Origin: an uncultured Devosia sp.
GTDB taxonomy: Bacteria; Pseudomonadota; Alphaproteobacteria; Rhizobiales; Devosiaceae
DNA length: 64,000 bases
NCBI RefSeq assembly: GCF_963517015.1
Contig: NZ_CAUQDV010000001.1
Location: 1,742,001-1,806,000 of the forward strand
Direction of reading: 5' to 3'
In this document: piece by piece, positions 33,613 to 42,353 of the stretch
How positions within the stretch are numbered: the first letter of the stretch is position 1
How the letters are laid out: each line of letters begins with the position of its first letter
Made by a program: the position numbers and the translations under genes
Notes under the pieces: generated by a model
The model's input: only the letters and a program-made list of their open reading frames with translations
Databases searched by the model: none
What the model was told of the DNA's origin: nothing

Positions 33613-34050
33613 TTACTTAACCATATCCGGGCACAGATACGGCACGGTGGCCGTCGTGAAGCGCTGCTCCTGCACGTCGCTGCCGAGCTTCAGATTCAGC
33701 ACCAGGTCGGTTTCGGTGAGTTCGGCGATGTCGGCGTTGATGGTCATGCCGTCTTCGTCCCAGGAAATTTCGGTGTCGGAGACCTGCTGCCATTTGGACA
33801 GGCGATAGGTTTCCCAGCAGCTGTCAGTGACCAGCGTGCCGTCGCCAAGGAAAATCTGCATCGGGCCGGGCAGGCTTTCGTCCGCATCGGCGCGGACCCA
33901 GACCTTGTTGAGCAGGGGATTGGAGGTGTCGCCGGCCTCGTCGGTGGCGTCTTCCGCGGGGTCAGCAGCGTCCTGCGCATTGGCGGGCATGGCACAGATA
34001 CCGACGCCCCAGACAGACATGAGGGCGAGAATTGCGGCTTTGGTATCCAT
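33613..34050 (-). CDS. Exported hypothetical protein, 145 aa
   Basis: A signal peptide (MDTKAAILALMSVWGVGICAM, cleavage after ANA-Q) precedes an acidic linker (residues 27-43) and a compact beta-rich domain. The visible pattern KVWVRADADESLPGPMQIFLGDGTLVTDSCWETYRLSKWQ, then SWDEDGMTINADIAEL, resembles META/lipocalin-like small periplasmic domains, but I cannot assign a family. Two Cys in the mature part (in SCWE and YLCPD) could form a disulphide. It stands alone between a repeat and the old-yellow-enzyme gene. Confidence 0.72.
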   Translation of the reverse strand: MDTKAAILALMSVWGVGICAMPANAQDAADPAEDATDEAGDTSNPLLNKVWVRADADESLPGPMQIFLGDGTLVTDSCWETYRLSKWQQVSDTEISWDEDGMTINADIAELTETDLVLNLKLGSDVQEQRFTTATVPYLCPDMVK

Positions 34051-34185
34051 GGTCGGTCTCCCTGTTTGGCTTGATCTGGTGATCGCGCCGGATCAGGGCA
34101 AGAGTTGGCCGACCAATCGCGGCAAATTTGCGTTGCCGCGAAGGTCGTTTGGCGGATTTAATTCAATGGCAATCCAGGCCAGCAG

Positions 34186-35310
34186 TCAGGCCCAGGCGCG
34201 CTTGCCGAGCGAGCGGTCATATTCGCGGACGCGCTTGGTCTGATTGGGCCAGAGATCGTAGTCGCCGGCACCCAGTTCGTGGCGAGCGTGCAGCGGCCAG
34301 TTGGGATTGTCGAGGGCGCCGCGGGCCAAGGCGATGAAGTCGGCTTCGCCATTGGCGATGATGGCTTCGGCACGCTGTACGTCACCCAGGAGGCCGACGG
34401 CCATGGCCGGGAGGCCGCCCTGGTTGCGGACGGCGGTGGCGAAGGGCACCTGGTAGTCGGCGCCGACCTGCATCTGGGCACCCTCGAAGCCGCCGCTCGA
34501 AGCGTCGATGGCGTCGACGCCCAGTGCCTTGAGTTCTTTGGTCAGCGCCACGCTGTCTTCGACCTGCCAGCCGTCGGGATGCCAGTCGCTGACCGAGAGG
34601 CGGACGAGAAGCGGCTTGTGGGCGGGCCAGACGGCGCGAACGGCTTCGGTGACTTCGAGCAGCAGGCGCATGCGGTTTTCGCGCGAGCCGCCATAGCGGT
34701 CGGTGCGCTTGTTGGCGAGTGGCGAGAGGAACTGGTCGAGCAGATAGCCGTGGGCGGCGTGGATTTCGACGGTGTCGAAGCCGGCCTGTTCGGCGCGCTT
34801 GGCAGCGGCGACGAAACTCTCGATGACGTGGCGGATGCCGGCGTCGTCCAGCGCCTCGGGCGTGGTGAAATTCTTGTTCTCGGCGTGGATTTCGGCGCTG
34901 GGCGCGACGGGTGTCCAGCTTTCGAAATGCAGTTGCTGCTTTTCCTCGGCGGTTTCGTCGAAACCATTGCGCCAGGGCAGGGGCGTCGAAGCCTTGCGGC
35001 CGGCATGGGCGAGCTGGATGCCGGCAGCGGCGCCCTGGCTGTGGAGGAAGTCGACGATGCGGGCGAGAGGGGCGATCTGCTCGTCCTTCCAGAGGCCGAG
35101 GTCGGCATAGGTGATGCGGCCTTCGGGCACGACGCCAGTGGCTTCCACGATCACGAGGCCAAAACCGCCGATGGCGAAGCGCCCGAGATGGGCGAAATGC
35201 CAGTCATTGGCAAAGCCATCCTGCGCCGAATATTGGCACATGGGGGCCACGACCGTGCGATTGCGCAGGGTCAGGTCTCGCAGGGTGATGGGAGAAAAGA
35301 GTTCGGACAT
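34186..35310 (-). CDS. Old yellow enzyme family NADPH:flavin oxidoreductase (YqjM/NamA-like)
   Basis: 374-aa FMN-containing TIM barrel reducing activated C=C bonds of enones with NADPH. The YqjM-type redox-sensing Cys is in VVAPMCQYSAQDG (Cys25). The substrate His/His pair and the OYE signature are in VEIHAAHGYLLDQFLSPLANKRTDRYGGSRENR; other hallmarks are IQLAHAGRKAS, VRLSVSDW and FIALARGALDNPNWP. It is classical rather than thermophilic-specific in length. Monocistronic, upstream of the divergent membrane-protein gene. Confidence 0.93.
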   Translation of the reverse strand: MSELFSPITLRDLTLRNRTVVAPMCQYSAQDGFANDWHFAHLGRFAIGGFGLVIVEATGVVPEGRITYADLGLWKDEQIAPLARIVDFLHSQGAAAGIQLAHAGRKASTPLPWRNGFDETAEEKQQLHFESWTPVAPSAEIHAENKNFTTPEALDDAGIRHVIESFVAAAKRAEQAGFDTVEIHAAHGYLLDQFLSPLANKRTDRYGGSRENRMRLLLEVTEAVRAVWPAHKPLLVRLSVSDWHPDGWQVEDSVALTKELKALGVDAIDASSGGFEGAQMQVGADYQVPFATAVRNQGGLPAMAVGLLGDVQRAEAIIANGEADFIALARGALDNPNWPLHARHELGAGDYDLWPNQTKRVREYDRSLGKRAWA

Positions 35311-35481
35311 GGAGGCACCTTGGTTCGTCGTGGGGCATAGATGGACCCTGTGGTGTCCATCGGCAAGTGCCGATGAAGGAAACTTTGCCCTGCGGAGCCT
35401 GCATGGACGACATTGTTATTCCTCACGGTCTTTCGTCACCGGGCGCAAGCGGCTAGGATTCCGGCGGGATGGAGAGGCTTC

Positions 35482-36393
35482 ATGAAGATTACGCTCGACC
35501 TCGATGCACTGGTGGCCGAGGGCAAGATCAGCCCGGCAGAGGCGGAACGGCTGAAGGGCTTTGCCGCGGCCGATACGGGGCAATTGGGCATCAATGTGCT
35601 GTTCGGGCTGGGCGCAGCGGCGGTGGCGGTGGGCGTCGGCATCTTGGTGCCGAGCATCGAGACGGCGATCGCGCTGGGTGCGGTCCTGTTCATCGCGGGC
35701 TATCTGCTGCGCATGCTGCGGGTGGAGCGGTGGTCGGTGTTTGCGCAGATTATCATGGTGATCGGCGCGCTGGCGCTGGCGGGCGGGCTGTTTGCGCTGT
35801 TCGGGGAGTATCTGTGGGTGCGGGTGGCGCTGACGCTGGGGCTGACGGTTGCGGGGGTGGCGGCGCTGTCGGGCCTGCTGGTGGCGCTGGCGGTGATCGC
35901 CTTTGCGGCGACGATCACCATCAGCACCGATCTCTGGGCGCCGATGCAATATCTGGCGGTGGCGATCGGGTCGCTGTCGCTGCTGACGCTGGTGTTGTTT
36001 CCGATCTCGCTGCGCCTGCCGCCGCGCTATGAGCGGTTGGCGATCATTGCGATGCGGACGGCGATCCTCCTGGTCAACGCTGCGTTTTTTGTCGGTTCGG
36101 TGTTCGGCGACACGCTGCTGGGGTGGCCGGGCTGGTCGTTCTCGGTCGCCTGGGCGTTGGCGTTGCTGGTCTTTGGGACGTGGGCGGTGTTTGCCAACAG
36201 GCGCTGGGTGGTCAATACGGTGGCGGTGTTTGGCGCCATCCACTTCTTCACGCAGTGGTTCATGGCGCTGGGAGCCCAGCCGTTTTCGATCCTCGGGGGC
36301 GGTCTGCTGCTGATCGGGTTCGGGCTGGCGCTAGCCTGGTTCAACCGCTGGGTCGGCGGGCGAAAGGCAGCGCTCAGTGGGCGTCAGCCGTAG
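35482..36393 (+). CDS. Polytopic membrane protein, DUF2157-like
   Basis: 303 aa from the ATG at 35482 (GGAGAGG 5 nt upstream). A short cytosolic N-terminus contains LVAEGKISPAEAERLKGF, a typical shocT/DUF2157-like helical hairpin that precedes membrane domains. Then come about nine or ten closely packed hydrophobic helices with few polar residues and no transport motif. The pattern matches DUF2157/DUF4401-type integral membrane proteins, of unknown function. The 3' end overlaps the convergent histidine kinase by 20 bp. Confidence 0.72.
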   Translation: MKITLDLDALVAEGKISPAEAERLKGFAAADTGQLGINVLFGLGAAAVAVGVGILVPSIETAIALGAVLFIAGYLLRMLRVERWSVFAQIIMVIGALALAGGLFALFGEYLWVRVALTLGLTVAGVAALSGLLVALAVIAFAATITISTDLWAPMQYLAVAIGSLSLLTLVLFPISLRLPPRYERLAIIAMRTAILLVNAAFFVGSVFGDTLLGWPGWSFSVAWALALLVFGTWAVFANRRWVVNTVAVFGAIHFFTQWFMALGAQPFSILGGGLLLIGFGLALAWFNRWVGGRKAALSGRQP

Positions 36394-37732
36394 CGCCGGC
36401 GCGCTGCTCGGCCTGCTTGTGGGGGAAGACGAGGGCGAAGACGGAGCCCTTGCCTTCGGTGCTGCGGATGTCGAGCCGCCCGCCGTGCAATTGCATGATC
36501 TGCAGCACGAAATTGAGCCCGATGCCGGTGCCGGCAATGCCTTCGGCAGTGCGGGCGCGGAAGAAGCGTTCGGTGATGAAGCCGATCTCGTCGGCGGGGA
36601 TGCCGACGCCGAAATCTTCCACCTCGATGACGACGTCGCTGCCCCGCGTGCTGCCGCGCACGATGATCGAGGTTTCGCCCGGCGAATATTTGAGCGCATT
36701 GGAAATCAGGTTCTGCACCGCCTGTTCGAGCAGGGTGATATCGACCAGGGCCTGCCGGGGCAGGGCGTCGAGCAGGCGAACCATGCGGATTTGGTCTTCC
36801 TCGGGCTGGCCGTCGCAGACCGACGCCACCAGCTCATGAAGATTGGCCGGGCGGATGGTGAAGCCGATTTCACCCTGGTCGAGACGGGCAGCATTGAGCG
36901 TGCTTTCCATCAAGCGGGTCAGGCGCTGGCAGGCATTGCGAATCTTGCCGATGCGGTCGGTCAGTTCGTCGACTGTCATGGCGGCGCCACGCCGCAGCAT
37001 GCGCTGGGCGCTGGAATCGATGATCGACAGCGGCGTGCGGAACTGGTGGGAAACCACTGAGGTGAAGGCGCGGTGGAGCCGCGAGATTTCGCGCTCGTGC
37101 TGCAGCGCGGCTTCGGCACGGACCGTGGTGCGCAGGCCGCGGACCAGGATGATGGCGACGAGAATGCCGGTCGCCAGGGTCGCGATCAGATAGCCCAGCA
37201 CCTCAAAGAGAATGCGGCGGCGGGCGTCGCGCACGGAGTCCTGCCGCTGGCGCCCGTCCAGCATGCCGGCATTGGCAAGGTCGCGCATGGTCTGGGCGGC
37301 GGCCTGCGCCATGTCATGCAGTTCGACGATGGCCGGCTCGTCGGTGCGTTGCAGATTGGCCAGTGTCGCGCGGTGTGATTCCAGTTCGGTCCGCAGGGCC
37401 GCGACCTCATCGTCATAGCCCATGTGGGCCACGCGATTGGTGAGCTGGCCGGCTTCGAAGAGGCCAAGGCGGCTATCGAGCAGGTCATAGCGCAGGACGA
37501 GTTCGGCGCGCGGGACACGCCCGTTCTCATAGAGAAGCGCGGTGTCTGCCAGGCGCATGGCCTCGTACTGGCCCTGGCTGGAGAACCAGATCACGCCTTC
37601 AGCCGGCTCGCCGCTCAGCCGGTTCTCGTTGACGGCGAGGCGAAACACGGCCGTCAGCAACAGCAGGAAGAGGACGGTCAAGGCGATGGTCGCGACGAGG
37701 AAGGGCCGCGAATTCCAGGGACGAAGCGTCAC
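36374..37732 (-). CDS. Membrane sensor histidine kinase
   Basis: 452 aa. Two membrane helices (about 11-31 and 173-197) flank a 140-residue periplasmic, helical sensor region. A coiled-coil linker precedes the HisKA domain, with the phospho-acceptor His229 in SVVSHQFRTPLSI. The ATPase domain has N-box QNLISNALKYS, G1 EDFGVGIPADE, F-box FITERFFRA and G2 GTGIGLNFV. No response regulator is beside it. Its ATG overlaps the stop of the upstream molybdopterin-fold gene (ATGA), so the periplasmic protein is probably a ligand-binding or redox partner of the kinase. Confidence 0.92.
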   Translation of the reverse strand: MTLRPWNSRPFLVATIALTVLFLLLLTAVFRLAVNENRLSGEPAEGVIWFSSQGQYEAMRLADTALLYENGRVPRAELVLRYDLLDSRLGLFEAGQLTNRVAHMGYDDEVAALRTELESHRATLANLQRTDEPAIVELHDMAQAAAQTMRDLANAGMLDGRQRQDSVRDARRRILFEVLGYLIATLATGILVAIILVRGLRTTVRAEAALQHEREISRLHRAFTSVVSHQFRTPLSIIDSSAQRMLRRGAAMTVDELTDRIGKIRNACQRLTRLMESTLNAARLDQGEIGFTIRPANLHELVASVCDGQPEEDQIRMVRLLDALPRQALVDITLLEQAVQNLISNALKYSPGETSIIVRGSTRGSDVVIEVEDFGVGIPADEIGFITERFFRARTAEGIAGTGIGLNFVLQIMQLHGGRLDIRSTEGKGSVFALVFPHKQAEQRAGATADAH

Positions 37733-38289
37733 TTGAACTGCAGCGACTTGAGCTGCCAGACCCAGCGATCGTGCAATTTGCGGTTCTGCAGTTCGGGGAC
37801 CTGGTCGCGCGGATAAACGATCCAGACCGGGCCCTTGTCGCTCACCTGCATCTGCTGGCCATTCATGGTGGTGGCCAGCAACACGTCATAGTCGAGGAAG
37901 TCGCTGATCGGGACTTCGACCATGTAATCATTAAGCGCCGTGGCCATGACCGTTTCGCCCTTGGCTTCGACGCGCTCGATGACGGTGCGGGCCAGGACGC
38001 CCTCGAAGGTCTGGACGCCATCGGTCCAGGGCGTGCTGGTTTCCAGCGTGGCGAGGCCGAGATCGGCCAGCATGTCGCGGTCGAATGCCGCGCCTTCCGG
38101 CGTGTTGGTGACGCCGAGATTGCCGCTGACCAGGAGGATCACGTCGCCCTGCGGCGCAGGCAGGGGTTCTGCTGCCTGGATGCCCGAAGCAGCAAACAGG
38201 CAGGCAGCGGCCAAGGCACAAGAGGCAAAGGCATTGCGCGCGATCTTTTGGGGTGCGCGCGGACGAGACATCCCTTCTGGAAAATACAT
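37729..38289 (-). CDS. Periplasmic molybdopterin-oxidoreductase-fold protein
   Basis: 186 aa from the ATG at 38289, preceded by GGGGCG; other Met codons lie close on either side. An N-terminal signal peptide (CALAAACLFAASGIQA-A) is followed by a sulfite-oxidase-like fold: GDVILLVSGNLGVTN, LATLETSTPWTDGVQTFEGVLARTVIERV, VMATALNDYMVEVPISDFLDYDVLLATTMNGQQM, DKGPVWIVYP. These are the conserved elements of the SUOX molybdopterin-binding family, but the cofactor Cys of true sulfite oxidases is not seen (the equivalent region lacks a Cys), so it may sense rather than catalyse. It overlaps the histidine kinase by 4 bp and is surely co-translated with it. Confidence 0.8.
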   Translation of the reverse strand: MYFPEGMSRPRAPQKIARNAFASCALAAACLFAASGIQAAEPLPAPQGDVILLVSGNLGVTNTPEGAAFDRDMLADLGLATLETSTPWTDGVQTFEGVLARTVIERVEAKGETVMATALNDYMVEVPISDFLDYDVLLATTMNGQQMQVSDKGPVWIVYPRDQVPELQNRKLHDRWVWQLKSLQFK

Positions 38290-38602
38290 GGTTCGCCCCA
38301 ATTAACTTAGAAAGCGACTGTTTACGCCTTCATGTGCGGGATCGCACGTGGAATCTGTATTCGCCGGGAGAAAGTTTTTGCCTGACGGTTTGGTGCAGAA
38401 TAGATTCCTGTTTTTGCAATAAATACCGGGCTGCTGTTAGAATATTCGCTGGCTGGCCTGGCTGGATATTGTTCTGAATTTATGCTCTCTGGAGGCGGTC
38501 TCCCTGGCGTCCCCTCCAAATGAGTGGGGAAGTCGGCTCTCTGCTTCTCTATCAGGCTCCGCGACGCGCTGCCCAGGTGGCGATGTTGATGGAGCTGAAG
38601 AG
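38290..38602. other. Non-coding divergent intergenic region
   Basis: 313 bp between two divergent genes, noticeably richer in A/T than the genes around it. It contains a perfect dyad GTGCG-GGAT-CGCAC (38334-38347) close to the molybdopterin-fold gene and A/T-rich stretches that would suit promoters in both directions. I see no convincing small ORF or RNA. Confidence 0.5.
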
Positions 38603-40012
38603 ATGAATGTGCATGTACGGGGCGCGGCCCCCAAGACTATGCCGGTCCAAATGCAAGAGGTCGAGGCGTTGGCCTCGCGGTTGAGCGGCCGTCTGGTCGT
38701 TGCCAAGCACCCGGACTATGACAGCTTGCGCAGCCTCGCGCATGGCAATTGGGATCATCATCCGCTGTTTGTAGCGCGCGTGGCCAATGCAGCCGACGTG
38801 GCCGATGTGATCGACTTTGCCCGCCACAAGCGCCTGCCGGTTGCCGTCAGGAGCGGTGGTCATTCGGTCTGTGGTCACAGCGGCACCGACGGTGGCGTGG
38901 TGATCGACCTGCGCGACCTGCAGGGGATCGAGGTCGATCTCGACGCCATGACGGTCTGGGCCGGTAGCGGCCTCACGACGGGTCAGCTGACCGAGGTGCT
39001 GGATCGCGACAAGGTGGTCGTGGGGTTCGGTGATACCGGGAGCGTCGGGATCGGTGGCATCACGCTGGGTGGTGGCCTGGGCTATATGACGCGCAAGCTG
39101 GGCCTGACCATGGACGCGCTGATCGGCGCCGAGCTGGTGACGGCCATGGGCGACATCCTGACCGTGACCGAGGCGAGCTATCCGGACCTGTTCTGGGCCC
39201 TGCGGGGCGGTGGTGGCAATTTCGGCGTGGTGACGCGCTTCTGCTATCGGCTGCATGATCTGCCCGAATTCACGGGCGGTCCGCTGGTGCTGCCCGCGAC
39301 GGCGGAAGCGCTGGCCGGCTTCGTCAAGGCGGCCAAGGCAGCGCCGGACGAGCTGTCGACCATCCTGCTCGCCATGCCCGCTCCGCCCATGCCGTTCCTG
39401 CCGCCGGAGATTGTGGGGCAGACGGTGCTGATCGGCATGATGGCCTATGCCGGTCCGAGCGAGGAGGCACAGCTGGCCCTGGCGCCGTTCCGGGCGCTGG
39501 CAGAACCGATTGCCGACCTGGTGCGACCGGGACCCTATGGCATGATGTATCTGCCCGAAGATCCGATGATGAAGGCCAGTGTTTCGATACGGACCTTGTT
39601 CAAGAACGACCTCGATGTCGCCGAGGCAGGCGAAATCCTCCGGCGGCTGGAGGATTGCGATGCGCCCATGTGCATGGCGCAGGTCCGGGTGCTGGGCGGT
39701 GCGGCGGGGCGGATTCCGGCGGAGGCGACGGCCTATGCGCATCGCGACGCCAAGATGCTGGTCGGCTTTCTGGCCATGGATGGGAACGCCGCGGATGCGG
39801 TTCGCCACGATGGCTGGGCCGAGGGATGTGTCGCGGCAATTGGCGGCGCAAAACGCGGAACCTATGTCAATTTCCTCGCCGATGAAGGCGAGGACATGAT
39901 CCGGGCCTGCTATCCCGACAAGACCTGGCAGCGCCTGGGGCGGGTCAAGCGCTTCTATGACCCCGGCAACCTGTTTCGGCTCAATCACAATGTGCCGCCG
40001 ACCACTGCATAA
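38603..40012 (+). CDS. FAD-linked oxidase, berberine-bridge-enzyme-like
   Basis: 469 aa, no signal peptide. FAD_binding_4 domain with the histidyl-FAD motif RSGGHSVCGHSGTDGGVVIDL near residues 84-104 and SVGIGGITLGGGLGYMTRKLGLTMD. The C-terminal BBE motif is RVKRFYDPGNLFRLNHNVPP. The second FAD-attaching Cys of bicovalent members is not present in GDTGSVGIGG, so flavin is probably singly linked. Such enzymes oxidise sugars or alcohols. The next gene is a TetR regulator on the same strand, possibly controlling it, although a terminator separates them. Confidence 0.9.
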   Translation: MNVHVRGAAPKTMPVQMQEVEALASRLSGRLVVAKHPDYDSLRSLAHGNWDHHPLFVARVANAADVADVIDFARHKRLPVAVRSGGHSVCGHSGTDGGVVIDLRDLQGIEVDLDAMTVWAGSGLTTGQLTEVLDRDKVVVGFGDTGSVGIGGITLGGGLGYMTRKLGLTMDALIGAELVTAMGDILTVTEASYPDLFWALRGGGGNFGVVTRFCYRLHDLPEFTGGPLVLPATAEALAGFVKAAKAAPDELSTILLAMPAPPMPFLPPEIVGQTVLIGMMAYAGPSEEAQLALAPFRALAEPIADLVRPGPYGMMYLPEDPMMKASVSIRTLFKNDLDVAEAGEILRRLEDCDAPMCMAQVRVLGGAAGRIPAEATAYAHRDAKMLVGFLAMDGNAADAVRHDGWAEGCVAAIGGAKRGTYVNFLADEGEDMIRACYPDKTWQRLGRVKRFYDPGNLFRLNHNVPPTTA

Positions 40013-40106
40013 GTCCGGACCCCACCCAAACGGGTGGGGCTATCGGGGGTGGTCGCTGGTTACTTCCGACGCGCTGTCGCTGACAGCACCGACCTTCCAA
40101 CTTCAG

Positions 40107-40136
40107 GCCGCCCCGAACCTCCAGGGGCGGCTTTTT
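40107..40136 (+). terminator. Intrinsic terminator after the FAD oxidase
   Basis: A GCCGCCCC / GGGGCGGC stem with a 9-nt loop and a T5 tail. A second T-less hairpin CCCCACCC/GGGTGGGG lies nearer the stop at about 40019-40040. Confidence 0.88.
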
Positions 40137-40208
40137 CTTGGCGATGTCTCTTGGTGCAAAAGCCACAGGGATTCTGCATCCGCAGCAAAATAGGGGCTTG
40201 CCTGGAAC

Positions 40209-40224
40209 CGTACCGTACGGTACG
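40209..40224. promoter_or_regulatory. Candidate TetR operator
   Basis: A 16-bp perfect palindrome CGTACCGTACGGTACG, 51 bp before the GTG of the TetR-type gene. It has the size and the TACCGTACGGTA-type core common to TetR/AcrR-family operators, so autoregulation is likely. Confidence 0.7.
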
Positions 40225-40274
40225 CCTGACGAAAATTGCCGAAACCGTTCGGCGCGTCAGTTGAGGACAAGCCC

Positions 40275-40925
40275 GTGCCCGTGACCATCAAGGTCAATGA
40301 AGAGACGTTTACGCCGCGCCAGCAGGCTGTGCTGACCGCGGCGCTGGACCTGCTCGTCGAAAATGGCGATGGGTTGACCATGACCGCCGTGGCGCGCCGC
40401 GCCTCGTGCAGCAAGGAAACGCTCTACAAGTGGTTCGGTGATCGCGATGGCCTGCTGACGGCGACCGTGCAGTGGCAGGCGGCCAAGGTGCGCATGCCGG
40501 TGGTGGATCGCAGCCACCTCGACGCCAAGGCGCTGCGCACGAGCATCGAGCAGTTTGCACGGGACCTGCTGACCGTCATCGTGGGCGATGTGTCGATCAC
40601 GCTCAATCGGACCGCTGTGACCCATGCGGCGCAGGAAAAGGACGACCTGGGCAAGATCGTGCTGGAGAACGGGCCGCTGGCCATTCGGCGGCGCCTGAAA
40701 CCGATCCTGGAAGCGGGGCGCGATGCGCGCCTGCTGCGGTTCGACGCCAGCGAAGACGCCTATCGCACCTTTTTCGGGCTCGTGGTCCGCGACGTACAGA
40801 TCCGGCTGCTGCTGGGCGACAAGGCGCTGACCCAGAGCAATGTGGAAGCCAATATCGAGGCCGATGTGAAGGCCGCGACCGACCAGTTTTTCGCCCTCTA
40901 CGGGACGAAAGCCTTCAACGCATAA
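40275..40925 (+). CDS. TetR/AcrR family transcriptional regulator
   Basis: 216 aa from a GTG with TTGAGGACA 5 nt upstream; a TTG 39 bp earlier is less likely. N-terminal HTH: LTAALDLLVENGDGLTMTAVARRASCSKETLYKWFGDRDGLL, the standard TetR_N. The ligand domain (about 75-216) resembles AefR-like TetR_C: LTVIVGDVSITLNRTAVTHA and FFGLVVRDVQIRLLLG. A perfect palindrome lies in its promoter. It sits just upstream of ilvC, but an independent SD and the housekeeping nature of ilvC make control of ilvC doubtful. Confidence 0.92.
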   Translation: MPVTIKVNEETFTPRQQAVLTAALDLLVENGDGLTMTAVARRASCSKETLYKWFGDRDGLLTATVQWQAAKVRMPVVDRSHLDAKALRTSIEQFARDLLTVIVGDVSITLNRTAVTHAAQEKDDLGKIVLENGPLAIRRRLKPILEAGRDARLLRFDASEDAYRTFFGLVVRDVQIRLLLGDKALTQSNVEANIEADVKAATDQFFALYGTKAFNA

Positions 40926-40951
40926 ACACAGCATCTTCAAGGGAGATACCC

Positions 40952-41971
40952 ATGCGCGTCTATTACGATCGGGATGCCGATCTGAACATCATCAAGTCCA
41001 AGAAGGTCGCGATCGTCGGCTATGGTTCGCAGGGTCATGCCCATGTGCTGAACCTGCGCGACTCGGGCGTGACCGATGTCGTGGTCGCGCTGCGTCCGGG
41101 TTCCCCGTCGGCCAAGAAGGCCGAAGGCGAAGGCCTCAAGGTCATGTCGGTTGCCGATGCCTCCGCATGGGCCGACGTCATCATGATGCTGACCCCCGAC
41201 GAGCTGCAGGCCGATATCTACAAGCAGCATATCGAGCCCAACATCCGTGACGGCGCAGCGCTGGCATTCGCCCATGGCCTCAACGTCCACTTCAACCTGA
41301 TCGAGCCCAAGTCGACCGTCGACGTGATCATGATCGCGCCGAAGGGCCCGGGCCACACCGTGCGTGGCGAATACCAGAAGGGTGGCGGCGTGCCGTGCCT
41401 GATCGCCGTGCACCAGGACGCTTCGGGCAATGCCCATGACATCGCGCTGGCCTATGCCTCGGGCGTTGGCGGCGGCCGTTCGGGCGTCATCGAGACCAAT
41501 TTCCGCGAAGAATGCGAAACCGACCTGTTCGGCGAGCAGGCCGTGCTCTGCGGTGGTCTCGTCGAGCTGATCCGCGCTGGTTTCGAAACGCTGGTGGAAG
41601 CCGGCTATGCGCCTGAAATGGCCTATTTCGAGTGCCTGCATGAAGTGAAGCTGATCGTCGACCTGATCTACCAGGGCGGCATTGCCAACATGAACTACTC
41701 GATCTCCAACACGGCCGAGTGGGGCGAGTATGTCACCGGTCCGCGCATCATCACCTCGGAAACCAAGGCCGAGATGAAGCGCGTGCTGCACGACATCCAG
41801 TCGGGCAAGTTCACCTCGGACTGGATGCAGGAAATCAAGGCCGGCGGCTCGCGCTTCAAGGCCACCCGTCGCCTGCATGACGAGCACCAGATCGAAGAAG
41901 TCGGCTCCAAGCTGCGCGACATGATGCCCTGGATCAAGGCCGGCGCCCTGGTCGACAAGGCGAAGAACTAA
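40952..41971 (+). CDS. ilvC: Ketol-acid reductoisomerase (class I)
   Basis: Second step of Val/Leu/Ile synthesis: Mg- and NADPH-dependent rearrangement and reduction of the IlvIH products. 339 aa, the short class I form. N-terminal Rossmann motif VGYGSQGHAHVLNLRDSG. The specificity loop contains RPGSPSAKK, with Arg and Ser residues suited to NADPH. The knotted C-terminal domain has the acidic residues in FGEQAVLCGG and the catalytic Glu in YFECLHEVKLIVDLIYQGG. Start ATG at 40952 with GGGAGA upstream. Ends in a perfect terminator. Confidence 0.98.
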   Translation: MRVYYDRDADLNIIKSKKVAIVGYGSQGHAHVLNLRDSGVTDVVVALRPGSPSAKKAEGEGLKVMSVADASAWADVIMMLTPDELQADIYKQHIEPNIRDGAALAFAHGLNVHFNLIEPKSTVDVIMIAPKGPGHTVRGEYQKGGGVPCLIAVHQDASGNAHDIALAYASGVGGGRSGVIETNFREECETDLFGEQAVLCGGLVELIRAGFETLVEAGYAPEMAYFECLHEVKLIVDLIYQGGIANMNYSISNTAEWGEYVTGPRIITSETKAEMKRVLHDIQSGKFTSDWMQEIKAGGSRFKATRRLHDEHQIEEVGSKLRDMMPWIKAGALVDKAKN

Positions 41972-41978
41972 GCGAATT

Positions 41979-42004
41979 GAAACGGGGGCTTCGGCCCCCG
42001 TTTC
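41979..42004. terminator. Intrinsic terminator after ilvC
   Basis: A perfect 11-bp stem GAAACGGGGGC / GCCCCCGTTTC with a UUCG tetraloop. The symmetric A/T flanks let it serve the convergent minus-strand gene as well. Confidence 0.93.
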
Positions 42005-42013
42005 TGTACGCAG

Positions 42014-42352
42014 TTACTCGTCCTCGTTCCAGCGCCTGGGCGCGCCACCTCTTGCGATGTAGCGGTCGAGGATGGGCAGGGCTTCCTCGAAAAACTTCAC
42101 AGGATTACGTGGAACCACGCGGGCGCCGCTGTGCCACAAGACATCGATCAGAAAACTCTTCGCGTAGCGTCTGTCTGCCAGTTCAGCAAAGACAATGCGC
42201 AGTTCTCTCAGTGACTGGAGGCGATTGTCAGAGGCCAAGTTATCCAGGGCGACAAGGACAATTTCTTCGTTTGTTGAGTCATAGTCGCGCGTCAGGTCGA
42301 CCATGCCACGGGCAAATTTGTAGAATACGGCAGGAAATGTGGGATTTGACAT
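42014..42352 (-). CDS. Small hypothetical protein, candidate contact-dependent-inhibition immunity protein
   Basis: 112 aa, all-helical by eye (VDLTRDYDSTNEEIVLVALDNL; LRELRIVFAELADRRYAKSFLIDVLW; PVKFFEEALPILDRYI). Its ATG begins one base after the stop of an orphan ORF (42354-42560) that looks like the tail of a secreted nuclease toxin. That is the arrangement of toxin C-terminus plus immunity gene in CDI and other polymorphic toxin systems. The size and acidic, helical character suit an immunity protein. Base composition is lower in GC than the flanking housekeeping genes. I assign the role from context only. Confidence 0.5.
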   Translation of the reverse strand: MSNPTFPAVFYKFARGMVDLTRDYDSTNEEIVLVALDNLASDNRLQSLRELRIVFAELADRRYAKSFLIDVLWHSGARVVPRNPVKFFEEALPILDRYIARGGAPRRWNEDE

Positions 42353-42353
42353 T

